Shown here: positions 53,043-62,114 of the stretch, piece by piece
Position numbering within the stretch: the stretch's first letter is position 1
How the letters are laid out: each line of letters starts with the position of its first letter
Source: Levilactobacillus tangyuanensis
GTDB lineage: Bacteria; Bacillota; Bacilli; Lactobacillales; Lactobacillaceae
DNA: 64,000 bases
Direction of reading: 5' to 3'
Assembly (NCBI RefSeq): GCF_003946545.1
Contig: NZ_RHOA01000008.1
Location: 1-64,000 of the forward strand
The notes under the pieces: generated by a model
Database searches by the model: none
What the model was told of the DNA's origin: nothing
The model's input: only the letters and a program-made list of their open reading frames with translations
Program-made: the position numbers and the translations under genes

Positions 53043-55673
53043 TTAATATTGTTTGCGCCGCAGGGCTAACGAACTGGTCAGGGCCAAGAGGACTAACCCT
53101 AATTCGGCCGTCCAGGTATCAGGTTGTTCGCCAGTTTGTGGCAAACGGGTCGTGGAGGCGTTGTTAGTGGCCGTGAGCCGTGAGTCACCATCTGCGGTGG
53201 CCTGTAAGCCAACTACCTGACCGTTTGCGGTGCCAGATTGCTTAGCATAACCAGTTGCGGCCAGTGCACCAGACTTGGGCGCAGCCGCTTTAACCTTGGT
53301 TGCGGTCTGCTTAGGTTTGGTTGACTTGGTTGCGGTCTTCTTGCCACCAGCGGCGCCCTTGGTTGGTTTCGAAGGTGTCGCTGGTTTGGCCGGCGTCGTT
53401 GGTTGACTTGGCGTCGTCGGATCGGTGGTCGTGGTTCCCGTTCCGGTTGTCCCGCCATTGTTGACGGGAGCCGTGATGGTTAAGCTAACCGGATCTGCGG
53501 CGATGGTGTTGCCATTGGCATCGGTATACGTGTAGGCCAGTTGGTAGGTGGCCGGTGTCTTTAAGTCAAGCGCTGTGGGATCGACCGTCTCACCCTTGCT
53601 GTTGGTTATCGTCACGGTCGCCTCGGAGCCGTCGGCATTGGTTCCGGCTAGCGCAGCCGCAACGTCGACACCGGTCCCATCAACGCCGTTTAACGCCGTA
53701 ATATTGTCCGCCGGCGTCCATGAATCGCCGGCCGTAATGGTCTTGTCGGTGGCACTCAGGCTGCTGGCCGTAGGGAGAACGGTGATCGTTGCCGTAGCAA
53801 TTGTTGAGGTCCGAGTAGAGGAGGCGGGACCGCTTTGGTAGGAACCGATGTTGCCTTGAATGTCAGTGTAAGTGTATTTAACGGTATAGGTCCCAGGTTT
53901 CGTTAGTTGGTCCTGGGTGACAACTTGACCGGTGGCATCCGTGATGGTCAGGGCCAGTGTCCCTAAATCCTTGGCGACTTGGGAATTTGGATCGAGCGAC
54001 CCGTCCACATCGAGAACGCTGCCATCGGGTGCGAGTCCTGTTAGTGTGTCGGCCGGTTGCCAGCCATTCTTGGGTCCAGCATAATAGGTCGCATCCTTTG
54101 AGGTTAGGGCCGTTTTAATCAGGCTAATGAAGAAATTATAAGTTTTACCTGGCGCGGTGGTGGTACCTTCTGCCAGGTCCAAGCTAGTTGGTTCGAGGGT
54201 GGCCGTCGCTGGTAAAGTCTGTGGGGTGTAGTTTGCAGACGAATACCCAACATATTGGAGGGAATTCAGCCAGTATCTGGCCTTACTCATACCGAAAGTG
54301 GCGAGTTTAGAAGTCAAATCATAGGTGTCACCAGGATTACCAGAATCGAGTGTGCCACCATGCAGAAAAGCCGTTTTTCCGGTTGAATCAGTGGGCAGAT
54401 AAATTTGAAACCGGTCCGTGACGGTTATCTTAACGTAGGTCAGTTGGCCAAAGTTATCGCTCTTGGTAGCGGCCCCGTTGTCGGCATAGATGCTGACAAG
54501 GTTGGTATCTGGCTAGTCTTCGGCATTACTCCCGAAGGCATCGACCGCGTTGTATCCAATATAGTCATCACTCCCGACGTTATAAGTCTGATCGCCAATC
54601 CCCATGAAGAGAACATCGTGGATTGGCAGACTGCCATTCTTGCCATCGGGATTGTTGAAGGTGATCGTCGTTGGTTCAGTACTGGCATTTTCGGACTTTC
54701 CGGTAGAAACCTTTGTGTACATGTGAATCTGTCGACTGTAGCCGGTCATGTTGGGTTGCTTGGCGGTAAATGTCGCGCCCTCATTTGGCTTGAAATAGTA
54801 GACTTGTCGGCCGTCGTCGGTGTCTTTCAACCGATAGACCTTTAAGGTCGTAATATCCACATAGGGATTACCCGTATTTGGATCGATGTTGGCCCGCAAC
54901 GCGGCGACGTAATTGTCGGCACCGGTCTGAACGTCTCTCACATCGGCCGTAATGGTCTCGGGTAAGATGACATAGAAGCCAAAGACGTCTTGTGGGAAGG
55001 TGGTAAAGTTTTCCGCATCATAGGGCACGAGACCAACCATGGCCTTGGCATCATAGGGGATATAGCCCCCACCCGTCACGTTGACGTAGAAGTCACCGAG
55101 GACGGGGACGTTTGAGATCGCTGTGCCAGTTACGACGTTGCCGTCGCTGTCGGCCCCGGTCTTCGCTGTGGGCGTGCTCGGCACATCGCCCAGGGAAAAG
55201 GCGGTTGGGGTGATGTGATCGGCATAGGTGGCCGGTTCTTGCGTGTCTGATTGAGTAGCCGAGGCGGCGCCTAAAAGTCCTTGGGATGAGCCATCATTAC
55301 CGGACTCTTGGGACTTTGAAGATGCGTCTTCCGGACCAGATTGGTTGCCAGTATTAGATTTATCTGTTGCTGCCGGCAGATCATCAGAAGATGAACCGTC
55401 GCCAGTGGATTTGTTGACACCGTTGTCAATGCCATTAGTGTTTTGACCAGTGGACGACTTGTCGTCTCCCGACCCGGTAACCTGGCCACTTGGGGCCGCG
55501 CTCGGATCCTGCGACGAGGCGTCATCGGTGGCGGCTTGGGCGGTGGTGAATCCCAGACCGGCAATCATAGCGATGGAAGTCAGTCCGGCTACCAGCCACA
55601 ATTTTCCTGCTTTATAGAGTTTAAAGTGAATCTTGGTGGTCGATGGGAGATTACCACGCGTTTGCATTCTCAT
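53043..55673 (-). pseudogene. LPXTG surface protein gene interrupted by one in-frame amber codon
   Basis: One continuous reading frame of about 876 codons, broken only by TAG at 54515-54513. The N-terminal 386 codons carry a KxYKxGKxW signal peptide (LYKAGKLWLVAGLTSIAM), a Ser/Asp-rich segment and a beta-rich domain that ends ...NAED. After the stop the same frame continues PDTNLVSIYADNGAATKSD without any break, into Ig-like domains, an Ala/Lys/Pro-rich linker, LPQTG and RRKQY. ATG 55673 lies behind AGGGGA. The stop could come from one base change in CAG, AAG, GAG or a similar codon. The upper fragment would be secreted without a wall anchor. A sequencing error or readthrough is possible. Confidence 0.85.
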
Positions 55674-55741
55674 AAAAATTTCCCCTTGCTCGTGGACCAG
55701 GGTCAGGAACGTCACGAAACAGCGTGGTGGCCGTGATTACG

Positions 55742-55757
55742 TTTAGTACTTACTAAA
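55742..55757. promoter_or_regulatory. Palindromic operator candidate upstream of the interrupted surface protein
   Basis: TTTAGTA-CT-TACTAAA, perfect 7 bp arms, about 70 bp upstream of the start at 55673. Confidence 0.5.
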
Positions 55758-56030
55758 GTTCATATTAGCACAAAACAATGTACATATGTATTGATTAAAT
55801 GGGCAACGGATGACTCACTAATTGCTGGTTTAGCGGAGAGTTGAAACGGTGATAGAAGATTATCCGATGTGACGTAAAGTAGAGAAGCAACCTGGTTTTT
55901 TCGCAGTTAAACGGTTACGATTGCATGAAGGTGATTGGTACAGACCAAGCGAACGCGGCCAAGCACTTTTGAACAGCAACGGGCATGTGGGCAAATTGGG
56001 ACCGGGATCGCTGAAAGTTGCCCACTCACC

Positions 56031-56059
56031 TTGGCGAGAATTTCTGGCAAGCGTATAAT
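56031..56059 (+). promoter_or_regulatory. Promoter of map
   Basis: TTGGCG (56031-56036), 17 bp, TATAAT (56054-56059), 28 bp upstream of the start codon. Confidence 0.75.
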
Positions 56060-56087
56060 TAAGAAAAACGGCCACATGGAGGAAAAT

Positions 56088-56870
56088 ATGATTGCATTAA
56101 AGTCACAACGAGAAATTGATGGAATGCGGCAGGCTGGGGACATCTTGGCTGGCCTATTCCATGAACTGGAAACTTACATTAAGCCAGGGATGACGACCTG
56201 GGACATTGACCACTTCTCCTACAAGTACATCATCGATCATGACGCCACGCCCGGCGAATTGAACTTTGAGGGTTACAAGTACTCAACCTGTGTCAGCGTC
56301 AATGACATGATTTGTCACGGCTGCCCAAGTAAGGACATCCTGGTTAAAGAAGGCGACCTGATCAAGGTCGACACGGTCATCGATTATCACGGGAACCTGA
56401 GCGATGCTTGCCACGCCTTCGTTGCCGGCAAGGCTTCCGACGAGGTGCAAAAACTGATGGACGTGACGCTTAAGGCCCTATACCTGGGGATTGACCAGGC
56501 GGTCGTAGGTAACCGGATTGGTGATATTGGGTTTGCCATTCAAGACTATGCGGAAAACAAGCTGGGTTACGGCGTGGTTCGCGACTACATCGGTCACGGC
56601 ATTGGGCCGACGATGCATGAGGAACCAGATGTGCCGCATTATGGTGTCCCCGGTCATGGCACGCGGTTAAAGGCGGGGATGACCATCACGATTGAACCTA
56701 TGATCAACGTGGGTGACTACGGTTGTAGCGCGCCGGCCGATGATGGCTGGACGATTCGCACCCTGGATGGCAGTCTGAGCTGTCAGTATGAACACACCCT
56801 CGTGGTGACCGACAACGGGCCTAAGATCTTGACCTCGTTTGACCACCAGTTGGACGCTAAGTACCTGTAA
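56088..56870 (+). CDS. map: Methionine aminopeptidase, type I
   Basis: A 260 aa metallopeptidase that removes the initiator Met from nascent proteins. The five metal ligands are visible in order: Asp in KVDTVIDYHG, Asp in LSDACHAF, His in GHGIGPTMHEEP, Glu in ITIEPMINVG and Glu in CQYEHTLVV. ATG 56088 follows GGAGG and a promoter close upstream; a longer upstream frame lies in that promoter. Monocistronic. Confidence 0.95.
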   Translation: MIALKSQREIDGMRQAGDILAGLFHELETYIKPGMTTWDIDHFSYKYIIDHDATPGELNFEGYKYSTCVSVNDMICHGCPSKDILVKEGDLIKVDTVIDYHGNLSDACHAFVAGKASDEVQKLMDVTLKALYLGIDQAVVGNRIGDIGFAIQDYAENKLGYGVVRDYIGHGIGPTMHEEPDVPHYGVPGHGTRLKAGMTITIEPMINVGDYGCSAPADDGWTIRTLDGSLSCQYEHTLVVTDNGPKILTSFDHQLDAKYL

Positions 56871-57249
56871 GGTTGATCGGTCGATTGCTAAGACCACGAA
56901 TGGCGATAGGCATGAACGGTTAAGCATCTGTGTTCATAGAGCAAAAATTTTTGGTAAATAATCTTGGCCTTTTTCAGGAAAAACAGGGTTGCTGACTATT
57001 TCAAAATAAATTTCATGAAGAAACATGTCGTCCGATCACCGGGCGACGTGTTTTTTTTGTGCGACATGCGGATGGTGACATCTTGCCATGCCCGGTCGAT
57101 GGCAGCTTGGATTAACCGCTTTAATGAATCCCGTGATAATCGATTTTTGCGGCAACCTAGACGCTGGTTTTCCGGGATGCTAAACTAAGAGTCTATCGGG
57201 GAATGCACCATCAGTTCTGTGAAATTATTGGAGAATAGGGGAATCAACC
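56871..57249 (+). other. Intergenic region with terminator
   Basis: No credible gene. It contains the hairpin ACATGTCG/CGACGTGT with eight T residues at 57023-57058, about 150 bp after map. The start region of the following zinc-ribbon gene lies at the right end. Confidence 0.5.
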
Positions 57250-57630
57250 ATGGAAGATCGGTTCAAGTTTTGTCCCAAGTGTGGGACGCAGGTGGCCAAT
57301 GACGTTGCCTTCTGTCCCAAATGTGGGACGAATTTAACGGGAGAGGGCATGCCTGACACCACTAGTCAGCAGGACGCACCGGTGCCAGCCAAGCCCGAGA
57401 AGTCGCCTAACGCGGCCTTGTTAATCACGTTAGGCTGGATTTCGGCCGTCATTTCGCTACTGTTTGTGCCCATTTTATTCGGGGCCGCGGGTGCCTTTTG
57501 TGGCTACCGGTTGACACGTTTTCCGGGTAACCGGACGGCCGGTGTGGTCCTAATGGTTTTTGCGATTCTATTTGGGGTCGTTGGGGTCATCATGGGAGCC
57601 ATCGTTGGGTCCACCTTGTATGGGTCATAA
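57250..57630 (+). CDS. Double zinc-ribbon membrane protein
   Basis: A 126 aa protein. Two CPKCG knuckles (about 8-12 and 22-26) form a zinc ribbon. A Pro/Lys linker and then two or three transmembrane segments (about 57-75, 78-88 and 97-120) follow. The architecture is common in Firmicutes proteins of unknown role. ATG 57250 follows GGAGAATAGGGG. Monocistronic, with a strong terminator. Confidence 0.8.
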   Translation: MEDRFKFCPKCGTQVANDVAFCPKCGTNLTGEGMPDTTSQQDAPVPAKPEKSPNAALLITLGWISAVISLLFVPILFGAAGAFCGYRLTRFPGNRTAGVVLMVFAILFGVVGVIMGAIVGSTLYGS

Positions 57631-57646
57631 CAATTCAGCGCAACGC

Positions 57647-57686
57647 AAAAGCACCGTCCAGATAAATTATCCGGACGGTGCTTTTT
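57647..57686 (+). terminator. Bidirectional terminator
   Basis: AAAAGCACCGTCC pairs with GGACGGTGCTTTTT. It lies between convergent genes and also ends the six-gene minus-strand operon. Confidence 0.9.
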
Positions 57687-57691
57687 AGTGG

Positions 57692-58555
57692 CTAGTCTGC
57701 CGTTGGAAACAAGACGACGTCGGTTTCATAGTGGTCGGACCAGACAGAGATGGTCCGAGCGCCACGTGGCAACGTGCCATAGGTGTTGTAACCCGTGACG
57801 TTGCCGTAGTTCAGGTCGATGCCGCGAGTCGTTCCCGTGAAGTTATTATCGTGGTCGTGACCGGCAAACAGGGCCTTAACGTTGCCGGTCCGTTTCAGTG
57901 AATAGAACAGACCGGAATTGGTCTCCGGCGAGCAAATGGGCTCGTTCTGGCCCCCGGTTACGATGTTGTTCGCGGCTAATTTGTATTCGGGCAACGGAAT
58001 ATGGATGAATCCCAGGTCTACCTGGTCGACCGTGCGCGCATAGGGCAGCCGGTAGAACCAGTCGATCTGTTCCGGCTCGATGGCGGCATACTGCTCTTCG
58101 CTGGGCCAATGGGCGTAGGCACCACTGTCCCAAACGTAGAGGACGTTGTCCAAGCGGTCGTCGCGATTGATTTCCAGGGTATAACTTTCCCGGTCGTTGA
58201 TGACCATTGAATGGTGTTTGTCCGCCGGGTAACGAATCAAGCTTTCCAATTCCCGCAGCTTGGCCCGCGTATAAGGACCCTCGCCATCGTGGTTGCCATA
58301 CGTGACGGCTACCGGAATCGGGTATTGATTCAGCGTGTCATACAGTGCCGTTAGCGTCTGATCGGGCCGTTGAACCTCTTTGCCCCAGAGTAAGTCTCCG
58401 GTGAGCATGATCAGGTCAAAGCTCTGAGAGGCTAGTAAGCGGTCAATGGCCGCCAGGGTTTGTTGGCTGGCGTCATTCAGTGGGGTGGCCCCCAGATGAA
58501 TGTCGGTCAGTTGGCAAATCCGGAATGGCTGATCGCCGGTCGTGGTTAATTTCAT
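57692..58555 (-). CDS. Calcineurin-like metallophosphoesterase
   Basis: A 287 aa cytoplasmic phosphoesterase. The metal-binding motifs are complete: TDIHLG (DxH), LTGDLLWG (GD), YGNHDGEG (GNHD), FIHIPLP (H) and FAGHDHDNN (GHxH). It is the last gene of the operon with the binding-protein ABC transporter and the PHP phosphatase. It probably hydrolyses a phosphomonoester or diester brought in by the transporter. ATG 58555 with AAGGA upstream. Confidence 0.9.
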   Translation of the reverse strand: MKLTTTGDQPFRICQLTDIHLGATPLNDASQQTLAAIDRLLASQSFDLIMLTGDLLWGKEVQRPDQTLTALYDTLNQYPIPVAVTYGNHDGEGPYTRAKLRELESLIRYPADKHHSMVINDRESYTLEINRDDRLDNVLYVWDSGAYAHWPSEEQYAAIEPEQIDWFYRLPYARTVDQVDLGFIHIPLPEYKLAANNIVTGGQNEPICSPETNSGLFYSLKRTGNVKALFAGHDHDNNFTGTTRGIDLNYGNVTGYNTYGTLPRGARTISVWSDHYETDVVLFPTAD

Positions 58556-58570
58556 CCTCGTTAATCCTTC

Positions 58571-59443
58571 CTACAGGTAATCCTGTTGTTCCAAATACGT
58601 ATTGTAGCCCTGGGCAACGGCCGCCACTCGATGGGCATCGGCCCCAAAGACGAGTGGAATGTGTCGTTGCTTGGCGGCCTCTAACCAAGGAGTCGTTGGG
58701 GTGGATTCCGTTTCGGTTTCGCGGAACAGTCCGGCCATGTTGCAGTCGAGGAGGTCCCGTTGTGCCGCGACCTTATCCAGGATCGTGTTTAGTAGCTCCC
58801 GGGTGGTGGCATCTTCCCAGATGGTCTGTGGCGAGAAGGTGTTCCGCCACTTCCGATACAACATGATGTGCCCATAACGACAGGGCTTCAATGGCGAATT
58901 CCAACTTACCGCGGCCAGGACCTGTTCAAGGTAGGCATTAGCGACCTCGAGCGGTGTATTGTAGGCGGCCAGGACGCCGGTCCGAAAGTCCAGTGCCGTA
59001 TCATCGATGGCGCGCAGCCCACTAGGGGTTGGCAAGAAATGTACGGAGAGGATGGCATCATCAATTTGGGACCCGTAGAGGGCCAATTGTTGATCCGTCC
59101 AACTGGTGAATTCGGTCGCGTAATCAATTTCAAAGCCAACCAGTAAGCGAATCTGGGCCTGGTACTTTTCCTTGAGGCGTTTCATCTTGGCGAAGTAGGC
59201 GGGCAGTTCCGCCGCGGTCATGGACGCGGTGTAGATGGCGTGCCGTGAACCGGTGGGTTGGCGGTAGAATTCTGGTGGCATGGGAAAGTGTTCCGTAATG
59301 GAATAGGTCTTGAAGCCGTTTTGGATGGCCGCCCGGATGAATTGTTCCACGTCCTCACCGGAACCGTGGGGACAAAACTCCGTATGGTTATGGCCGCTCC
59401 AGGTACGGCGGTCGATGGCGTTGAGGTCGGCGCGGCTAAGCAT
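58571..59443 (-). CDS. PHP-domain phosphatase, histidinol-phosphatase-like
   Basis: A 290 aa PHP phosphatase. The family motifs are GHNHTEFCPHG (HxH-type), SITEHFPMP, and further metal ligands in GFEIDY, LSVHFLP and FGADAHR. It resembles HisK-type histidinol-phosphatases but lies in a transport operon and not with his genes. Its substrate is therefore more likely a transported phosphate ester. ATG 59443 or GTG 59452; the gene overlaps the end of the ATPase gene by a few codons. Confidence 0.88.
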   Translation of the reverse strand: MLSRADLNAIDRRTWSGHNHTEFCPHGSGEDVEQFIRAAIQNGFKTYSITEHFPMPPEFYRQPTGSRHAIYTASMTAAELPAYFAKMKRLKEKYQAQIRLLVGFEIDYATEFTSWTDQQLALYGSQIDDAILSVHFLPTPSGLRAIDDTALDFRTGVLAAYNTPLEVANAYLEQVLAAVSWNSPLKPCRYGHIMLYRKWRNTFSPQTIWEDATTRELLNTILDKVAAQRDLLDCNMAGLFRETETESTPTTPWLEAAKQRHIPLVFGADAHRVAAVAQGYNTYLEQQDYL

Positions 59444-60476
59444 TGGTGGCACCGACCTTTTGAATCGTGCGTTCCTGAACGTACAAGGTGACGTCGCTGT
59501 CCATCGGCAAGGGTTCCTCTTGATTCAGCAGTTCCACCTTTAATTTCAGGCCGGCGGCAGTCTTGAAGCGATACTGAATTCGGTCGCCCAGGACGGCTCG
59601 TGACGTGATCTTCCCCGTGATGGGGACACTTGTCTCCGTGGTGGAAGCGGTGGGGCAGAAGAGTTCTGGCCGAATGATGTAGTGCGCGGCATCGTGCACA
59701 GCAGTACCACGAGCGGACTGAAAGCCTAATTGCCGAAGCTCGGCCCCCGTCAACAGGTTATGGTTACCAATGAACTGGGCCATGAACAGGTTCGCCGGGT
59801 TGGCGTAAATGTCCATGGGTGACCCTTGCTGCTGAACCTGACCGTCGTTCATCACGATGATATCGTCCGAAATGGCCATGGCTTCGGCCTGGTCATGGGT
59901 CACGAAGAGCATGGTGATGCCCAGCTTCTGTTGATACTTCCGGATTTGTTCGCGAAGTTTCACCCGAATCTTGGCATCCAAGGCGCTCAAAGGTTCATCG
60001 AGGAGTAAGAGCTTAGGCTGTAACACCATGGCTCTGGCGATAGCGACCCGTTGCTTCTGGCCCCCCGACAGTTGATCGGGGTAGGCATCCTTCTTCTTCG
60101 CTAACGAGACAGTTTCCAACATCTCCATGACCGCCTGTTCAATCTCGGCGGCAGGCTTCTTTTGCACCCGTAACCCGTAGGCCACGTTGTCGAAGATGGT
60201 CATGTTAGGAAACAGGGCGTAGGACTGGAACACCATGCCAATGTTTCGTTGGTTGGCTGGCAAGGCGTGAATCTCCTCACCGTCCAAGCGAATGGCACCA
60301 GCAACTTGCGTATTAAGACCGGCGATTGCCCGCAGGACCGTGGTTTTACCACTCCCGCTGGGGCCGAGGAAGGTCGTCAGGGTATTCTTCTTAATGGTAA
60401 AGTTCATCTGATTGATGATGCTGTTGCCAGAAAGATTAATCCCGAGATCTTCGATTTGCAAAAAGGCTTCAGGCAT
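59436..60476 (-). CDS. ABC importer ATP-binding protein (FbpC/PotA type)
   Basis: A 346 aa ATPase. Walker A GPSGSGKTT (about 38-46), signature LSGGQKQRVAIARA, Walker B LLLLDEPLSALD, the switch His in LFVTHDQAEA and a C-terminal TOBE-like domain. It starts with a one-base overlap with the upstream permease stop (TAATG), so it is translationally coupled. It powers uptake through the two permeases encoded upstream. Confidence 0.93.
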   Translation of the reverse strand: MPEAFLQIEDLGINLSGNSIINQMNFTIKKNTLTTFLGPSGSGKTTVLRAIAGLNTQVAGAIRLDGEEIHALPANQRNIGMVFQSYALFPNMTIFDNVAYGLRVQKKPAAEIEQAVMEMLETVSLAKKKDAYPDQLSGGQKQRVAIARAMVLQPKLLLLDEPLSALDAKIRVKLREQIRKYQQKLGITMLFVTHDQAEAMAISDDIIVMNDGQVQQQGSPMDIYANPANLFMAQFIGNHNLLTGAELRQLGFQSARGTAVHDAAHYIIRPELFCPTASTTETSVPITGKITSRAVLGDRIQYRFKTAAGLKLKVELLNQEEPLPMDSDVTLYVQERTIQKVGATNA

Positions 60477-61291
60477 TAGTGATCAGGCACCTCCTTAGGT
60501 GATTTGTGGGGCGCTGAATAGCGCTGCATAATGATGATTAAGATCAGTGAAATCAGGGCCAGGAAGAGGAAGTAGATGGTGGTCAGCACGCTGCTGGCCT
60601 GCCCATTACTTTGCATCAACCGGAACATGTAAATCTTCAGCGTTTCGAAATTTCCGCCCAATAAGAGGTTGGTCAGAACGTATTCGCCAAAGGCACTGGT
60701 GAAGGTGAGCAGCATGGCCACCAGGATGCCGGCCCGGATATTTGGAATGATAATTTTAACAAATGCGGTGAATGGCTTGTCGCCCAACACCAAGGCTTGT
60801 TCGAACATGGCCCGAAAGTCGCGGCCAATGAAGGCGTTGTCCAACGCTTGATAGGTCATCGGTAAACTCAGGAGCGAAATGGCCAAGACCAAGATGAGAA
60901 TCTTGGGGATGGGCAGGTTCGCGTAGAGTTGAATGAGCCCGGTAACCAGGATGATGCCGGGGATGGTGAATGGCAACACCGTGATGAAGCGTAGGTGGGA
61001 CTTCACGCTTGGACTGTAAACGTTGGCGTAGAAGACGACCGGCAGGAAACAAATCATGGCAATCACCGTGGTTAAGAGGCCCAGACCGAGTGACCGGATC
61101 AAGGCGGTGGTGAATTCCGGATTAGTGACCAGTTGGCCATACCACTTGAGCGTTAGCCCAGCGGGGGCGATCGACTTTACCCACGACGTGGAGAAGGAGT
61201 AAATAATTGTGACCACAATGGGCGTTGCGAGATAGATAAAGAGAAAGGTAATGATGGCCTGGGCCACCCGACGACTAGTTTTAGGGGTCAT
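60476..61291 (-). CDS. ABC importer permease 2
   Basis: A 271 aa permease with six transmembrane segments and the binding-protein-dependent transport (EAA) loop around ALDNAFIGRDFRAMFEQALV. ATG 61291 overlaps the stop of the first permease (ATGA). Part of the six-gene operon. Confidence 0.92.
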   Translation of the reverse strand: MTPKTSRRVAQAIITFLFIYLATPIVVTIIYSFSTSWVKSIAPAGLTLKWYGQLVTNPEFTTALIRSLGLGLLTTVIAMICFLPVVFYANVYSPSVKSHLRFITVLPFTIPGIILVTGLIQLYANLPIPKILILVLAISLLSLPMTYQALDNAFIGRDFRAMFEQALVLGDKPFTAFVKIIIPNIRAGILVAMLLTFTSAFGEYVLTNLLLGGNFETLKIYMFRLMQSNGQASSVLTTIYFLFLALISLILIIIMQRYSAPHKSPKEVPDH

Positions 61292-62109
61292 GCTGCCTCC
61301 CGTTTAGAGCGTGTGACACGGTTCCCAACCCAGACGATAAAAGTCATCACCAGGGCGAAGAGGGTGGCAAAGGTACAGGCCAACGGAATGTTGGCCGTCA
61401 GTCCACCATCGATCAGGGTACCGATGAGGATGGGGATGGTCACGATACTGTTACCCGTTAAGGCGTAAATGGTTTCGTAGGTCCCCATGGCATTGGCAAA
61501 TAACAGGGTGAAGACTTCAATCATGTTGGGTAGAATGACCGGCAGGATGACCTTCTTGAAGAAGAACAACGGCTTGGCGCCCAGAACGGCCGAGATTTCC
61601 CGCCATTCTGGATTCAGCTCTTCGAAGACCGGGAAGAGGAACATGATTCCCAATGGAATTTCGAAGAAGGTGAAGGCCAGGGTGGTTCCCGTCAAAGAGT
61701 AAATCTCCAGGCTGTCCTTAAGGTGCATGGCGGCCGTCATGGCCTTCCAGACCCCGGCATTCCCGAATAAGATGATCAAGGAAAAGGCCAGGGGCACCCC
61801 GGCAAAACTGGCCGACATGTTGAAGAGGGTGATTAAGATATTCTTGGTCTTCTGTGACAACCGAGTTAGGGCCCAGGCGCCAATGACGGCGATGATCAGC
61901 GAGACGGCGGAAGCCACGACGGAAATCCCAAGACTGTTGCGGATGGCCTTCAGGTAATAGTGATTGGTGATGACCTGTTGGTAGTTGGCCAGGCTAAAGC
62001 TACCGTCCGTGGACTGGAAGCTCGCGATGACCATGATGAGGATGGGTAACAGTAAGACCAACACCACTAAGATACTGAGTGGAAAGAAGACTTTTAGACG
62101 GGTTCTCAT
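61288..62109 (-). CDS. ABC importer permease 1
   Basis: A 273 aa permease with six transmembrane segments. The EAA-type loop is near EELNPEWREISAVLGAKPLF. It lies 5 bp after the binding-protein gene and overlaps the second permease by four bases. It forms a heterodimeric channel with permease 2. Confidence 0.92.
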   Translation of the reverse strand: MRTRLKVFFPLSILVVLVLLLPILIMVIASFQSTDGSFSLANYQQVITNHYYLKAIRNSLGISVVASAVSLIIAVIGAWALTRLSQKTKNILITLFNMSASFAGVPLAFSLIILFGNAGVWKAMTAAMHLKDSLEIYSLTGTTLAFTFFEIPLGIMFLFPVFEELNPEWREISAVLGAKPLFFFKKVILPVILPNMIEVFTLLFANAMGTYETIYALTGNSIVTIPILIGTLIDGGLTANIPLACTFATLFALVMTFIVWVGNRVTRSKREAA

Positions 62110-62114
62110 GGGCG

